Positions 20,905 through 32,371 are shown, counted from the first letter of the stretch. The stretch: DNA of 64,000 nucleotides from Sporobolomyces roseus (GCA_016617785.1 JADILM010000001.1:3410001-3474000), one strand, 5' to 3'. A program made the numbers and translations. The notes: generated by a model from the sequence alone, not told the origin.

Positions 20905-23432
20905 CTACATCCCGCTGCTAACCATACCACCAGCGACACCACTCGCAGCTATCCCCGAAAATCCTCCATTGACAATAGCTGCAAGATTCCCTCCTCCAGT
21001 CGGTCCTGCGACGAGGAATACACCACTCGCTGCACCACAAGATCCAACAGAGGCAGAGATACCATCCCTGTATATCAATGAGATTGACTGTCAGGCGAGG
21101 AACAACAGACAGTGAAGAAAGTCAAGCTCACCTCGCACTTCCTCCGCAACTACCCTTGGACTTGTTCGAACCAGCTTGATTCGCACTCACTGGTACCCCC
21201 TCTCCTGATACAGGGTGACCTTCTTCCCCAAACTTCTCAAACAATGGTACCGGTCTCAAGAAGAACACCTCATGATCCAATTTCCTCCTCTCTATTTCCT
21301 CTTCCCCTCCTCCCAAACTCCCCTTCTTCAATTCCTTCTCCCTCTTCTTATCCTCCTTCTTCTTTCGATCTCCGAAATTGTCTTCTCTTGTCTTGCGACG
21401 TCGTTGTGCGTCGGGGTGATGAGTGAGAATGAAAGAGTTGTGCTCGGAGGAATGAGTTGCTAAATGAGCTGAGGGAGGTTGAGAGAGCCCAGTAGTTGTT
21501 GGAGATGAAGAGGAGGAGAGACCGAATCTAGCTCCGAGTTTAGAAGAGGAGAATTTGTTCAACGCTTTGTCAGAAGTCGAGGTTTGAGGGAGAGGACATC
21601 CACAAAAATGATAAGGAACTTTGTAACGCTCCTATACCGGTCATCTCGGATGAGTGTGAGATAGTCCATAGCCGTGAGAGTTAGACTCACCTCCCACAAC
21701 TTTGCAGTGTCGTCGAAACCATATCCCAAATCCGTTTCCTCTACTTTATCATTATGATCGATAGCTCTTCCAACTGCTTGTGCCGTATCGATTCGATAGC
21801 TCGATTGTAGTTGGTGAGTGTGCCAAGCGAGGTCGATGTCGAGAGTAGGAACGGCGAAGAGGGAGAAGGAAGACGAGAGTAGATCCATGAAAGCATGGTA
21901 GCGTGCGATGCAGTGAAGGAGGATCTCGTTCTGTTCGGGAGGTGTACTGAGCCATTCAGGAGAAGCCCAGCCAAGCTCTGACATCTTTTCGATAAAGTTG
22001 GCTTGACGCAGAGTCTAGAAAGGAGCGAGAATCCGGGTGAGCTCGAATGCGAGAAGACAGAGACAGATCCCAGTCTCACTGCGAAAGCCAAATCGATGCT
22101 GAAAGGAGATCCAGCCGCGTAACCCTCAAGGATCTCGTTGATCCTGTTCGCAGCGTCTGTGTCGTTAGTCGAGTCTTCCACGAATGAGAAACGGAATCTC
22201 GAGCAACTGACAATCTGAATTGCTTCGTTCCTCCAACTCCGTGCGCAATGAGCTTGAAAGCGTTTTCTCTCTTCCACTCGAGTCCTGCTCCGATGTCTTG
22301 CCATGTCCTCGAGTTTGCGATGATTGGTAAATCGAGAAGTTTCGATGAAATCTTGAGGGAGAGCGAGGTAGCTCCAGACGAGATAGCGTTGTGTTCGTTC
22401 AGCATCGTTCTCCTATAGCTCGCGATAATATCGTCAGTGAGAACGTAGAGTATGTAGGACGTGAAGCGAAGAGAAGTAGACTTACGCTATGCCTCGTTTC
22501 GGATTAGATTTGAGTTCGAACAGATCTCGTGAGAGTTTCGCGATACCCAACGACTCGTGAGTGATCACAAAGCCATTTGCTGACGAGAACTGGAATCCCT
22601 CTTGAGCGAAACCTGTGCCTTCCGAGTTGATCCAAGCTGGACGAGTGAAGATAAGAGTCAGGAGGAGACGAGAGAGACAGCTACTTCCCGATTGAGAGTG
22701 TCACTCACGGACGTGGATCTCGTTGCCTGTTTGAGGACAGATGATCGTACGTCCAGATGAAGCAGCGAACGCTTCGAGAGGATCGAAAGGAGTCGAAGTT
22801 CGGTTCTGCCAATTCGAGATTTTGTCGTTCGTGGGAGAATGTTCGAAAGTGTTTGGATCAATCGAGTCGACCTATAGCGTGAGTGAGCGTAATTCAGTGA
22901 GGGAGCATGAGACGAAGAGAGTAGACAACAGCTCACGAATTGGGTCAACAAACGATCAGAAAGCAAGTCGAGTTCTGGGACCGTTCTCGCCTTGTCTTCC
23001 GCAAAGACACTGAAGATATCGGCAAGGGGTCAGCGATGCCGAAAGAACAAAAAGAGATAGAGGAAGGAAGGGAACTTACGTCGGATTCAAGAGATGGGTA
23101 TGAAAGATCATTGAAACGTCGAGGGGAGGGAGACTGACAGTCCCTTGTCCAGCAGCGACGACCTCCTTGACGTACAGCTCATAACGATATGAAGCGAAGT
23201 GAGCGAAGACGGTCCATTTAGCTCTTGAATCTGCAATACCTGCGTGTTGCGAAGATTCGACTTTGCGTCTGAGGAGAGAGAAAGCGCCGAGGAGTCGTAG
23301 GTGTCGATGGAGTTGAGTAGGTTCGACGAAAGAGACTCTACCTTTGCCTACTTGATAGGAACCATTCGAATTTGGGTCGAGAGTTTGATAAGAAGGAGCG
23401 AGAGATACTTTGGATTGAGTTTGATGAAGCAT
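20905..23432 (-). CDS. DUF1399 / GRDP-like glycine-rich domain protein
   Basis: Exons (high to low): 23080-23432, 22937-23009, 22709-22871, 22486-22636, 22212-22412, 22080-22143, 21691-22014, 21132-21631, 20905-21067; 663 aa. The family hallmark occurs twice: PPLDVSMIFHTHLLNPT in exon 1 and TLDIDLAWHTHQLQSSYR in exon 7, both ending in the H-T-H-Q/L-L signature of DUF1399 (plant GRDP1/2 and many fungal proteins). A cysteine motif YHFCGCPLPQ follows. After a Lys/Glu-rich linker, the C-terminus is a low-complexity Gly/Ala/Ser tail (SCGAASGVFLVAGPTGGG onward). Plant GRDPs are tied to stress and development; no biochemical activity is established, so I assign none. The gene shares a 311-bp divergent region with the DNA ligase. 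Confidence 0.82.
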
Positions 23433-23743
23433 GTTGTTGTTGTGGATTGAGAGGAGAGGAGAGGAACCTCGTGTGGAAGAAGAGGAGCAGCTTCACAGCC
23501 TCCTCACTGATGTATCGGAAGCAGGAAACAACAGAGCGTGGGGAGGAATCGGAGGATTCGTCGGAAGAGAGAGAAAGGGAGAACCTAAAAATGGGTGACG
23601 AAAGGGTAACTCCTGGAAGGGGTTCTCAGAAGAGCTCATCACTCAATACTACGAAGCACAGCCTCTCATTCGAAGGAAAGAGTGAGAAGCGAGAGGTAGA
23701 AAGTCAACTTGCGAAATAGCTTTCTCTTCTTCTTCTCTTTCTC
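23433..23743. promoter_or_regulatory. Divergent intergenic region, GRDP-like gene and DNA ligase
   Basis: 311 bp between divergent start codons, purine-rich on the plus strand. A TTGCGAAA word lies at about 23710, close to the ligase start. No TATA-like box seen. Confidence 0.45.
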
Positions 23744-25983
23744 ATGGCCTCGTTACATCGCTCTGTACAGCTCAATAGAGCATTCAGAGCTCTATCCTTT
23801 CGTCCACCGATACACCAGCAATCTCTTCAACTCAAAAGAGATTTCTCTTTCAACTCGATCTCTTTTCTCCCTCCTCGAAGGCCTAAATACCCAGATACTC
23901 TCGAATATCATCAGCATTTATACTCTATTGGATACCCACAAGATTCACTAGACGATCTCTCTCCTCCTTTCAAGCACGTTGACGCAATGTCGCTTCCTCA
24001 TCCACTCACTCTGATCTCGATAGGAGGACAAACGGAGAGTGCTAGTATGACCGATCCAGATCAACTATACATACAGAAACGGTGAGCACCTTCTCCGTAG
24101 CTATCCTTCTGAAGAGAATGTGAGGGCTCATTCATTATTCTACTCTCGTTCCTCTTCTCTGTTTCTCTCTTCCTAAACAGTCATTCAGAAACTTCATACT
24201 CGTGCAGCTGTATGGCTTGGATAGTAGCGAAAGGGAAACCTCCCGATGCGAGGAGTTGTAAACATTTGAGAGCTCTTTTAGGAGATGCGTGAGTCCTCTT
24301 CTCTTCCTCTCCCTTTCTCTAGTTGATCTAACTCACGGTCTACCCTGCGATAGTCACGAGAATGCACGTTGTGATGAATCCAAGACTACGAAAGTCTTTA
24401 CTCCCGAAACGAATCCTATCAACATCAAGAAGAAAGCTAGGGACGAAGCACTCGCTGCTCAAGGCCTCCCTCCTCCCAAATCCTCGAAACCACCCCAGAA
24501 ACGTCCTTCTACTTCTCTCCTCGACTCCTCTACTACTTCTGCTTCCGCCAACTCAGCTCCGAAACGTGCTCGTCAAGCTTCATCAACTTCAAAAGCTAAG
24601 AAATCTAGCTTGGGTGATACTCATGAAGTATTGACGGATCCTGATGAAGCGAGACCTGATGGATCGGGAGGCAGGGATTTGTTGTTGGCTCACAAGTTTG
24701 ATTTGGATGGGAAAATCGATCCGAAGGGTTGGTGGGTTAGCGAAAAGCGTGCGTCTTAACTCCTCATCTCCATTGCAACTCGAGCGAGAACTGATGGAGA
24801 AAGTAGGATTCGCACAGTTGATGGTATTCGCGCTTACTGGGATGGACAAACTACTCTTTGGTCTCGTAACGGAAAAGCTTTGTCTGCTCCGAAAGAGTTC
24901 CTCGAACGTGAGTCTCCCTCTCATTCAACTGCTCGAACCCATGTTGACGATCTAGAAGTATATAGAACTCCCTCGTGGTCGCACTCTCGACGGTGAGCTT
25001 TACATCGGAAGGAATCGTTTCGACGAGACTTCTGGAATTGTTCGTTCGCTTCACTCTCCTCGTTGGGACGAGATCAAATACATGGTGAGCCCGTCCCTCT
25101 CTGTCTTTCATCTAATCTCCAGTCCATTCTGACTAGTTTCCTTCCTTCGTATTGACAGGTCTTTGATGTACCTTACCTCGCCGCTTCTCCTTTCGAAGAT
25201 CGTCTGTCCTGCCTCGAATCCTTCTATCCTTCCCTCTCTCTCGATGCTGTTGCGAAGGACAAATCACAAGTCAAGTCTCCTATCGTCTTGGTCGAGCACA
25301 AGATCTGCGAAGGATTAGATGATTTGAAGAAGAGGTTAAAGGAAGTTCAAGATATGGGAGGTGAAGGGTTAGTCTCTCTCTCTTCCTTCCATGCAGTCTC
25401 GACTACGAATGACTAAGACCTGATCTCACAACAGTCTCATGCTTCGTCAACCTGGTTCACTCTATGTTTCGAAACGTTCGAAAACTTTGCTCAAAGTGAA
25501 AACTTTCTACGATGCAGAAGCCAAAGTGATCGGTTATGAACCTGGAAAGGTGTGTTCTCACCTTCTTCCGCTCTCTATGAAGCTGATCGTGTTCCTCGAG
25601 TAACTAGGGAAAGTACGAGGGAATGACGGGATCGCTCATTTGTCAAACGCAAAATCAAAAGACTACTTTCAGTGTTGGCAGTGGTTTGACTGATCAACGT
25701 CGTCAATCTCCACCTGCTGTACGCTCTCTTACTCTCCCTCTCGCTTGAGTATAGCTGACTGAGCTCTGCGAATGTGAAACAGATCGGTTCGATCATCACT
25801 TACAGGTTCTTCGAATTGACGAAACAAAACATTCCTCGTTTCCCTTCTTTCGTCGGGGAAAGGATTGATCTGGAAACTGCTCAAGACGCTACGATTAGGA
25901 AGAAGGATCTCGTTGTAGCGAAAAGTGGAGAAACGGAGGGAAGTTCAAAGAGTAAAGGGAAAGGAAAGAAGAAGAAAGCTTGA
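23744..25983 (+). CDS. ATP-dependent DNA ligase with SWIM-type zinc finger
   Basis: Exons: 23744-24081, 24181-24288, 24354-24748, 24818-24907, 24966-25084, 25159-25367, 25435-25549, 25608-25718, 25783-25983; 561 aa. Order: a basic, Ser/Phe-rich N-terminus almost without acidic residues (1-50), which could be a mitochondrial presequence; a finger C121-S-C123 ... C139-K-H141 (SWIM pattern CxC...CxH); a Lys/Ser/Pro linker; then the minimal ligase core. Motif I is EKLDGIRAYWDG with adenylated Lys280, followed by WSRNGK, LDGELYIGR, GGEGLMLRQP and LLKVKTFYDAEAKV. An OB-fold C-domain and Lys-rich tail (KGKGKKKKA) complete it. It lacks the large N-terminal DNA-binding domain of nuclear ligases I and IV and looks like the small bacterial/phage-type ligase. 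A role in organellar nick sealing is inference. Confidence 0.92.
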
Positions 25984-26541
25984 TCTTCGCTTGTCAAGGG
26001 AAGGAAAGAAGGGTTCGCTTGATTGGAAGTTGCACATCGGGGTGCGCTCTCTCGCGTTTTCAGTTTTCTCATCGTTTCACCTCGTTATTACCATACTACC
26101 TTGTCGCTTGTGCTTCTCTCGTCTGCATCGCAATCCTAGCACGCATTCTACTGTTACTGTATTCTTGACGCGATGGCCAGAGTGGATGGGCAACGGAGAA
26201 CCCGTGGATTTCGATGTCTCGACGCGATTCTCTTGCCGCTCTTCCTCTTTCTCTTCCCAAACTCTTCCAGCCCCCAGCCGTGGATCAGCGTCATGGACGA
26301 AGCGTACCAAAAGTACATCGCTGCCGAAGCCGCCCTCGCCCGTGCTATCTTGCGCTCGGACGATTCGTGAAAAGGAGACGGTATCTACCCTTTCTCGCTC
26401 TTCTAGCGGATAACCTCGATCTCGATCTCCGGAGCTGTATCCGGATTATCCGCGGATCGGAGCTCGTCGCGTAAGCTGAGTTCTCTTTCCGTTCTTTTCT
26501 CGTTTATCACTCTCTCCTGACTTGCCCTCCCGGACGTCTCC
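25984..26541. other. Spacer downstream of DNA ligase with a short motif-bearing frame
   Basis: The only item noted is the small frame at 26293-26370, described separately. A canonical donor (gtaagc at 26471) and branch-like ctgac (26517-26521) suggest this stretch is transcribed as the leader or first exons of the next gene. I could not join it in frame. Confidence 0.35.
26293..26370 (+). CDS. Short frame, possible first exon related to the next gene
   Basis: A 25-codon ATG frame whose product pattern Y-Q-K-Y-x-x-A-x-A-A-L-x-x-A-I closely matches the start of the next predicted protein (Y-K-E-F-x-x-A-x-A-A-L-x-x-A-I). It ends at TGA 26368, but a gtgaaa donor overlaps the stop, so it may be an exon. 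No known domain. It could be an upstream exon, a duplicated remnant or chance. Confidence 0.25.
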   Translation: MDEAYQKYIAAEAALARAILRSDDS

Positions 26542-27245
26542 ATGTCAACCTACAAAGAATTTCACGACGCTCGGGCGGCTCTCGAATTTGCCATTAATGC
26601 TGCAGAAGCTTCGACGTCATCTGGGATCATCAAGAAAGTCTTTACCCGGAAACCTCAAAGCATCGCTACTCCTTCGGCGCTGTTCTGTGAACTGTTCATT
26701 CGTCGAGTCGACTCCTTGATACGCACGGAAGGGGAATACAATACGTTGCATGAATGGGAAGAGGAGAATCCGCAGGATACGAATCATCTGACTTTGGTGC
26801 TTCGCGCAATGTTGCACAAATGCGGAGAAGACAAAGTCAACATGCAGACCTATGTTGTACGTGCATTCTTGCAACTGTTTTGACAAACAGATACTAACAT
26901 GGAGATTTCAGGATGAGCAAATAACGATCTTGAACGATCATTTCGTGAGGAGCCACGCTTTCTGCCGATCTGTACCGCGTGAGCTGATGTGAGTTGCGAT
27001 AGGTTCTTGCCGAAGAGTGGTCGAGGACGAAAGAACAGAGACACCCGAAATTCAAGGTAGATTCAGATTCACTCGTCGTTGTCGTTCCACGGACTGACCG
27101 CTTTCGCAATTACGGGCCTAGCCACTTCCCCCAGTGCCATCTGAAAGTCTTGCTCGTCATCCTCGACTCGGATATCGCGCTTCTCAGATCTACTCGGTCT
27201 CGCCAACTCCTTGGATTCGCTGAAAAACTTCGCAATCGTAGGTAA
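26542..27245 (+). CDS. Orphan hypothetical protein
   Basis: Predicted exons 26542-26856, 26912-26944, 27003-27056, 27135-27245; 170 aa. Supporting signs are in-phase GT-AG introns, an atactaac branch site in the first (26891-26898), and ggactgac before the last acceptor. The N-terminal 105 residues look helical and amphipathic (YKEFHDARAALEFAINAAEA, ELFIRRVDSLIR, HLTLVLRAMLHKCGEDKV). The third exon encodes VLAEEWSRTKEQRHPKFK. I do not recognise the family. The last exon is the weakest part; a donor at 27237 could extend the gene to another exon near 27307. Function unknown. Confidence 0.4.
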
Positions 27246-27587
27246 AGCCAGTCCCTTCTTCCGGCCCATCGAGCGTCGAAGCTCACTCCATCACCTCACA
27301 ATCTCAGGTCTTTTTCGATTTCTAATCTGTGCGAGAGGTTTCGAGACAAGGGGACTTGATACAGTATTTCGTATGAGCATCGCAATCGCAGTGGGACTAT
27401 GTTCTCGCTTCTTCTCATTCCAACCAGCTCCAAAGTGTCACATCCGAGAGCTATGAGAGCATTGTGCTGACCATCAAGCACGAGAGAAGCGAAGATTCGA
27501 GCTTGCAATTGTGAACAGATTCGGGGTACAGAAAAGTGACAAATTCCCTATGAGCAGAAAACAAGCGAAAGATGATGGCAAGACAAG
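27246..27587. other. Convergent spacer
   Basis: Lies between the 3' ends of the orphan gene and the minus-strand helical protein gene. Holds possible extra 3' exon sequence of the orphan (27307 onward). Nothing else recognisable. Confidence 0.35.
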
Positions 27588-30500
27588 CTAGATTCTATGA
27601 ACACTGACGCTCCTCCTCGCTTCTCGTCGTCCTGGCGAGTAGGCAATGGCAGCAAAGTCTCGAGTACTAGTCGTCGAAGGTTGTCTCCCTACGCCTCTAC
27701 CCCGAACTTCTCGAACTTGTTCGACCGAATCTACCGATTCTTCGGAGTCATTAGATTCATCAGGGCCGACTTGCGGAACGAGTGGTACTCCGAGTGAAGG
27801 TGACCTGAGTCGAGGAGGCTGAGGGGGTAAGTGACCGTTTTCGTCTAGGAGGAAAGGCGAATTGTATCCAGAATCGCAGAAGGCTTGTTGATGGTTGGGA
27901 GATCTAGAGGGAGACCCAGAAGGCGTAGGAGTTGCAGTCTTGATCGGGGGTAGAACCTTGAAAGCCAATTGTCGTCGGATCCGACCACGTTTCGAAGGAG
28001 TAGCAGCGAGTCCGGTGAGAAGAGTAGTGATATCTGGTGGAGATGACATTGATTCGTGAGGGCGATCGAGGGTTGGAGCCGAGTAGAGACGATTTCTGAA
28101 GCGATTTAACGGACCTCGTCCTGGAACTTTGTCCGCTGGTTCGTGAGAAGACGCTGGTGCAGTCTGTGGTCGAGAGGAAGAGGGAGAGATAGAACGAGGA
28201 TCAACAACTGGTTGTGAAGGAGGGGAGGAAGGAGAGTGCGGAGGAGAATGAGCTCGGGGTCGAGGTTGAAGGTCACTGTTTTCGGCTGAAGGATGATCGG
28301 TGCGCGTCGTGAACGAATCCTGCCTCCTGGGGTTGGCCGGTGCAGATCGACGAGATCGAGTCCTCGAGACAACACCTGGACGACGTCGACTTGATTCTTG
28401 GGACTCCTCGGAAGTTATTGATTCGATATTCGGAGAGGCGGAAGAAGCGACGAGAGGATTGCGAGCGGTCATGACGTGCGGTAAAGACTGTGATCGAGGA
28501 GTGGTATCCGGAGAAGGAGGAGGACCGAGATCAGATCGGGGATGTGGAATTGGCTGAGGAGGAGGGTCGTTTCGTTGCGAGTTCGTCTGATTCTGTCGCT
28601 CGAGCTCTTGCAGTTTGTTCTCGATGTCGTCGTGACGTACACTTTTCCAGTATTTGCGGAGGTTCAGGTAGATTTGGTTAGTCTGGAGCAAACACCGAAA
28701 AAATCAGTTGAGGAGACGTTCCTGCGAGAGTAAAGACGAAATCTTACCTCTTGACAAGTTGAGGGTTTCTGTTCCATACAGTGCTTGTAGAAGTTGTCAA
28801 ATAGAAGGAACATCTAGAGACTGTCGAGTCAGCTGAGCTGTACGATTCGAGAAGAAGGCGATTGCGAAAAGGCTCACCCTATCGCGTATATCCTTTCGGA
28901 TATGCGAATTTGGGTTCTGCTGCCACTCATCTCGCTCCTTGACGATCTTGCAAGCGAAAGCGATGAAGTAGTACTGGACGTTCAGTTGCTTGGCTGTCGT
29001 ATCGGGGGTCTTGCCCTGCGAGCGACAAGCGTTTTAGGGTCAGCTCGGTGGTTACGAATAAACGGAATCGAAGAGACGCACGAAGTGATAGAGACCACGT
29101 TGTAGTACCTGTGAGAGACTCGACGAACGTCAACTCTGGTAGCCGCGAAGTGAAAGAGAGAGAAAAAGGGGCTCACGTTTTGGTGAATCTCGTCGTTCCT
29201 TGGCTCAAACAGCTCCAACGCATGTTTGTGACAAGCAGGACAACGAGCGAAAGGGTGTAAAGGGTCGGAATGAGGTTCGCAGGAATGTTCGAGTCCATCG
29301 AGGGTGATTTCGCGAAGTGCTCTGACCTCGGCATATTCGAACGCTTGAATGATCTGTACCCAATATCGGTAGGTATTAGTATGAAATAACAAACAAAGAG
29401 GAAGAATGAGGGAGACGAACGGCTTTCTCGTTGCGACCGCCTATCGGTCCTTTTCGAATCTCGTTGATGCGTTGGAGAAACCGATATTTGGTGAGTAGGA
29501 TGATGTCGAGTTCGTACGCCTGATGAGCAGCGAGCACAATCAAGTTAGTCGCCATCTGACTCGTTGGGCCCCTTTCGCATTCGACAACGTCTCGGTGAAG
29601 GTTGAGAAGACAAGATTTCAGTTGGTCGAGGTCCCTATCGAAGTTCCTGAGATGGTGATGCACGCCCTGAACAGACGAAGAAGTACCGATAAGTGAATCT
29701 CTGTATCGAGAATGAGGGTGAATAGAAGCACACCGATTCGAATTCTCTTGCAACCTACAGAAGAGACGAGAAAAGGTGAGTTTCGAACTCGATGAGAAAA
29801 AGACGAAGGTAAACGCACCTTCTCGTGAAAAGCTCGTTCGTCCGCCTCCAATCGTCTCCTCACACTCTCCAAGCTGTGTTCAATCTTTTGCTCCCGTTCG
29901 AGGATCTTGGAATCGCCCGAAGTTTTAGCGTCTAAGCTTGACAACAGCTCTCGATCGTAGCTTTCAAGCTCGTCATCGAAGATACTTCTCCTAGCTCGCT
30001 GCTTGTACCCGTCGGACCCATTGATAGGAGATTGTGGCTATGTAGAAGCGGCCGGTTCTTCAGCTGAGGAAGATCGCGAAAAGTAGTGAGGAGAAACGAA
30101 CCGGTAGATTGATCGAATGAGAGCACTGCACGACTCCATGGGAGATACGAGTAAGCTCTCAAGCTCGAGTGATGAAGAGTAGGAGGAGTGAACGAACCAA
30201 GCTGACTCCACAGAATTTCCTACGACATTCGAAACTATCGTTTTGTCTACCTTTGACTGTCTTCATATCTTCCTCGTATCGCTCCATCGCTGCTCTACCT
30301 TCAGTAGTCTTTTCCCAATATCCAGCTGATTTGGTCATACAGGCAGACTGTGACAGCGAGGGAAAGGAAAACCCGTCAGAAAATCCAAACTCGTGCGGAG
30401 AGGGGATAGTGAGCTCACATCTGACGCTCTTCTCTTCTTCGCCATATCTTGACCATATTGCTTCACTTTCGGATGCAAAGCCTCCATCTTTGGGAATGAC

Positions 30501-30608
30501 AGCAAGCTTTCAGAATTCGCTCACTATGACTTTGGAGAGAAGATGGAGGAAAACTCACGGAAATCCCTCCTTCAAAGCTATTACTTCTTGAATGTGTGGA
30601 GAAATCAT
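27588..30608 (-). CDS. Unidentified helical protein with disordered Ser/Pro tail
   Basis: Exons supported by phase (high to low): 30559-30608, 30419-30506, 30251-30347, an unresolved stretch about 30000-30250, about 29819-30000, 29734-29754, 29421-29666, 29177-29353, 29082-29108, 28878-29015, 28748-28813, 27588-28682. The N-terminal two-thirds look all-helical with coiled-coil character (REQKIEHSLESVRRRLEADE, HHHLRNFDRDLDQLKS, LTKYRFLQRINEIRKG). A segment FARCPACHKHALELF has a CxxC plus two His. The last 365 residues are Ser/Pro/Arg-rich and probably disordered. A BAR-like or scaffold role is conceivable, but I recognise no family and assign none. The start is uncertain: the reading frame is open upstream of ATG 30608 to an acceptor near 30624, so an earlier exon may exist. 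Confidence 0.6.
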
Positions 30609-31111
30609 GTTGATGAGGTCGAGCTAGTGGTGAGGAAGATCGCCCCCTGATAACCGAAAGAAAGGAGGTAAGTTGCGAGCGAAGTGGGTTTCGATTGATG
30701 AGGAGAGAGCGAGAGATAGGGACTCACTCGTTTCGGTTCGAACAGAGGTTGAAAGGAAGAGGAACCATACACTCCTGATGACTCGTGTACCGAAGCGAAG
30801 CAGAAGTGAAGTGAGGAAAGCAAGATCAAGCCCCAAAAAAGTACCCGAGGCCCCGCTCAACCTCGACCGCGGACATTTCGGACCTCGTGACGTCGAAACC
30901 AGAGCTATAAATGAATTTGGCGCAGGCTGAGACAGTAGCGAGCCCGACCGTTGGGGAAGAAGAATTTTGTGAGGTATGTTTGCTCTTCGTTACCGGGAAA
31001 CAGAGTGTTGGACTGAGGAGAGCAGGAAGGAATTGAGGGGGGAATACTGTAAAGGGTGGGTAAGGGAAACTACGAAACTGTTCCAAGATACTCCAGAATT
31101 GCGTCGTTTGT
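30609..31111. other. Spacer, possible upstream exon of the helical protein gene
   Basis: On the minus strand, an in-frame segment ends at a GTGAGT donor near 30725, and a cactag acceptor near 30624 could join it to the helical protein gene. The start of such an exon is not clear. No other gene seen. Confidence 0.35.
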
Positions 31112-32371
31112 TCAGAATTTGGGGATCCTGCGAAAAGTTGGGAAAAGAAAGAAAGGTGAGCGCCTGATCTTGTTTCGGTTGGGAAACGGGAAGCCTTCGT
31201 TTACTCACCTGAGAGTCTTACTGATCATCATCATTCCCCAGAAAGCAAACACTAAACTCGCCCAATGTAGTTCGATTCCGAGAGCGGCGAGAGGTTGGAT
31301 CAAACCGAAAGGTAGTCCGGGTCCCTTTCCTCCTGATGTCACGTAGTAGCCGTTCTTGAGGGAGATGGCCATGGCAGCGCAGATGAAGAGCGACGAAGGG
31401 ATAGGGAGACCTTCGAAGTACTTTGATTTTCCAGTGGCATCTTTCGGGACGAGAGCGACGGTTGCGTTGAATCGAGCGAGACGTGCGATACCGGAACAGA
31501 TGAAGGAGGTGAGGACGAGGGTGTCGGGAATGGTACGAAGACCGAGAGTCCAAGCGGCGACAGCGGGAGCTACTCCGAATGAAATCTGCAAATCGAAAAG
31601 TTTCGTTCAGTCATCGAGTGCAAAAAGCGAAAAACCTCACTTCCGTCTATAGTGCGGAACTCACGGAATCTGCGAGACTGTCGAGTTCTTGACCCAACAT
31701 ACTGCTCTCATTCCTCCATCGTGCAACTTTTCCGTCGAAAATGTCGAAGATCATGCCGAGAAGAGGGTAAGATAGCGCATACCTAATCAACCTCAACAAT
31801 TCAATATCAAACAGGATATGAGTAAAAGGAGTGGGACTCACCAAAGGAAAGTAACATCGTTCGTTGCGAGGTATTGAGCCGAAGAGAAGAGGGAGAGGGA
31901 ACCGCAGAATCCGTTTCCGAGGGTGACGATATCAGCAAGACGGAAGTTTCTGTACGTCGAGGGCATCCATGCGAGTCAGCGAACCACTTCATCCAAACAT
32001 GCGAAAAACTGCGGGAACGGTTGAACGATGTGAAAGAAGGCAAAAGAAACGAGTTCTCACCGGACTAAACTGAAGTGACGATCATCTTGTACGAATTCCC
32101 TCAATTTAGCTTTGGTCTCTGCTGCATCCTCCTTTGCTTTGGTAGCAGAGTTTGAGATTGTGACGCTCTCTCTTCTGGAAGCGAGGGCTTTCGCTGCCTT
32201 TCCTGCGTTGGGTGCATCGATAGGTGCAGTAGCTTTGGCTGATGCTTGAGCAGGAGTACCCGTGACTGGTGGAGTGGTGAGATCTGCGGCAGTTCCTGTT
32301 GCAAGATTCGAAATAATTTAGTTGATGAAGAATCAAGAGAGAGTGGAGAAAGCTGAATGCTTACCTGGCAT
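31112..32371 (-). CDS. CHO1: Phosphatidylserine synthase (CDP-diacylglycerol-serine O-phosphatidyltransferase)
   Basis: Transfers phosphatidyl from CDP-diacylglycerol to serine in the ER membrane, the first step of the de novo PS-PE-PC route. Exons (high to low): 32365-32371, 32061-32295, 31842-31949, 31665-31782, 31209-31585, 31112-31127; 286 aa against 276 in yeast. The CDP-alcohol phosphatidyltransferase signature DGx2ARx8Gx3Dx3D is complete: D133-G134, A137-R138, G147, D151, D155. Several hydrophobic segments follow. The Ala/Thr/Lys-rich N-terminus (about 60 residues) is likely cytosolic. The first coding exon is only 7 nt (ATGCCAG). The 3' end is taken at RIPKF after an 81-nt intron; a nearer acceptor would give a longer, less natural tail. 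Divergent from the AIG1-family gene (156 bp). Confidence 0.94.
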
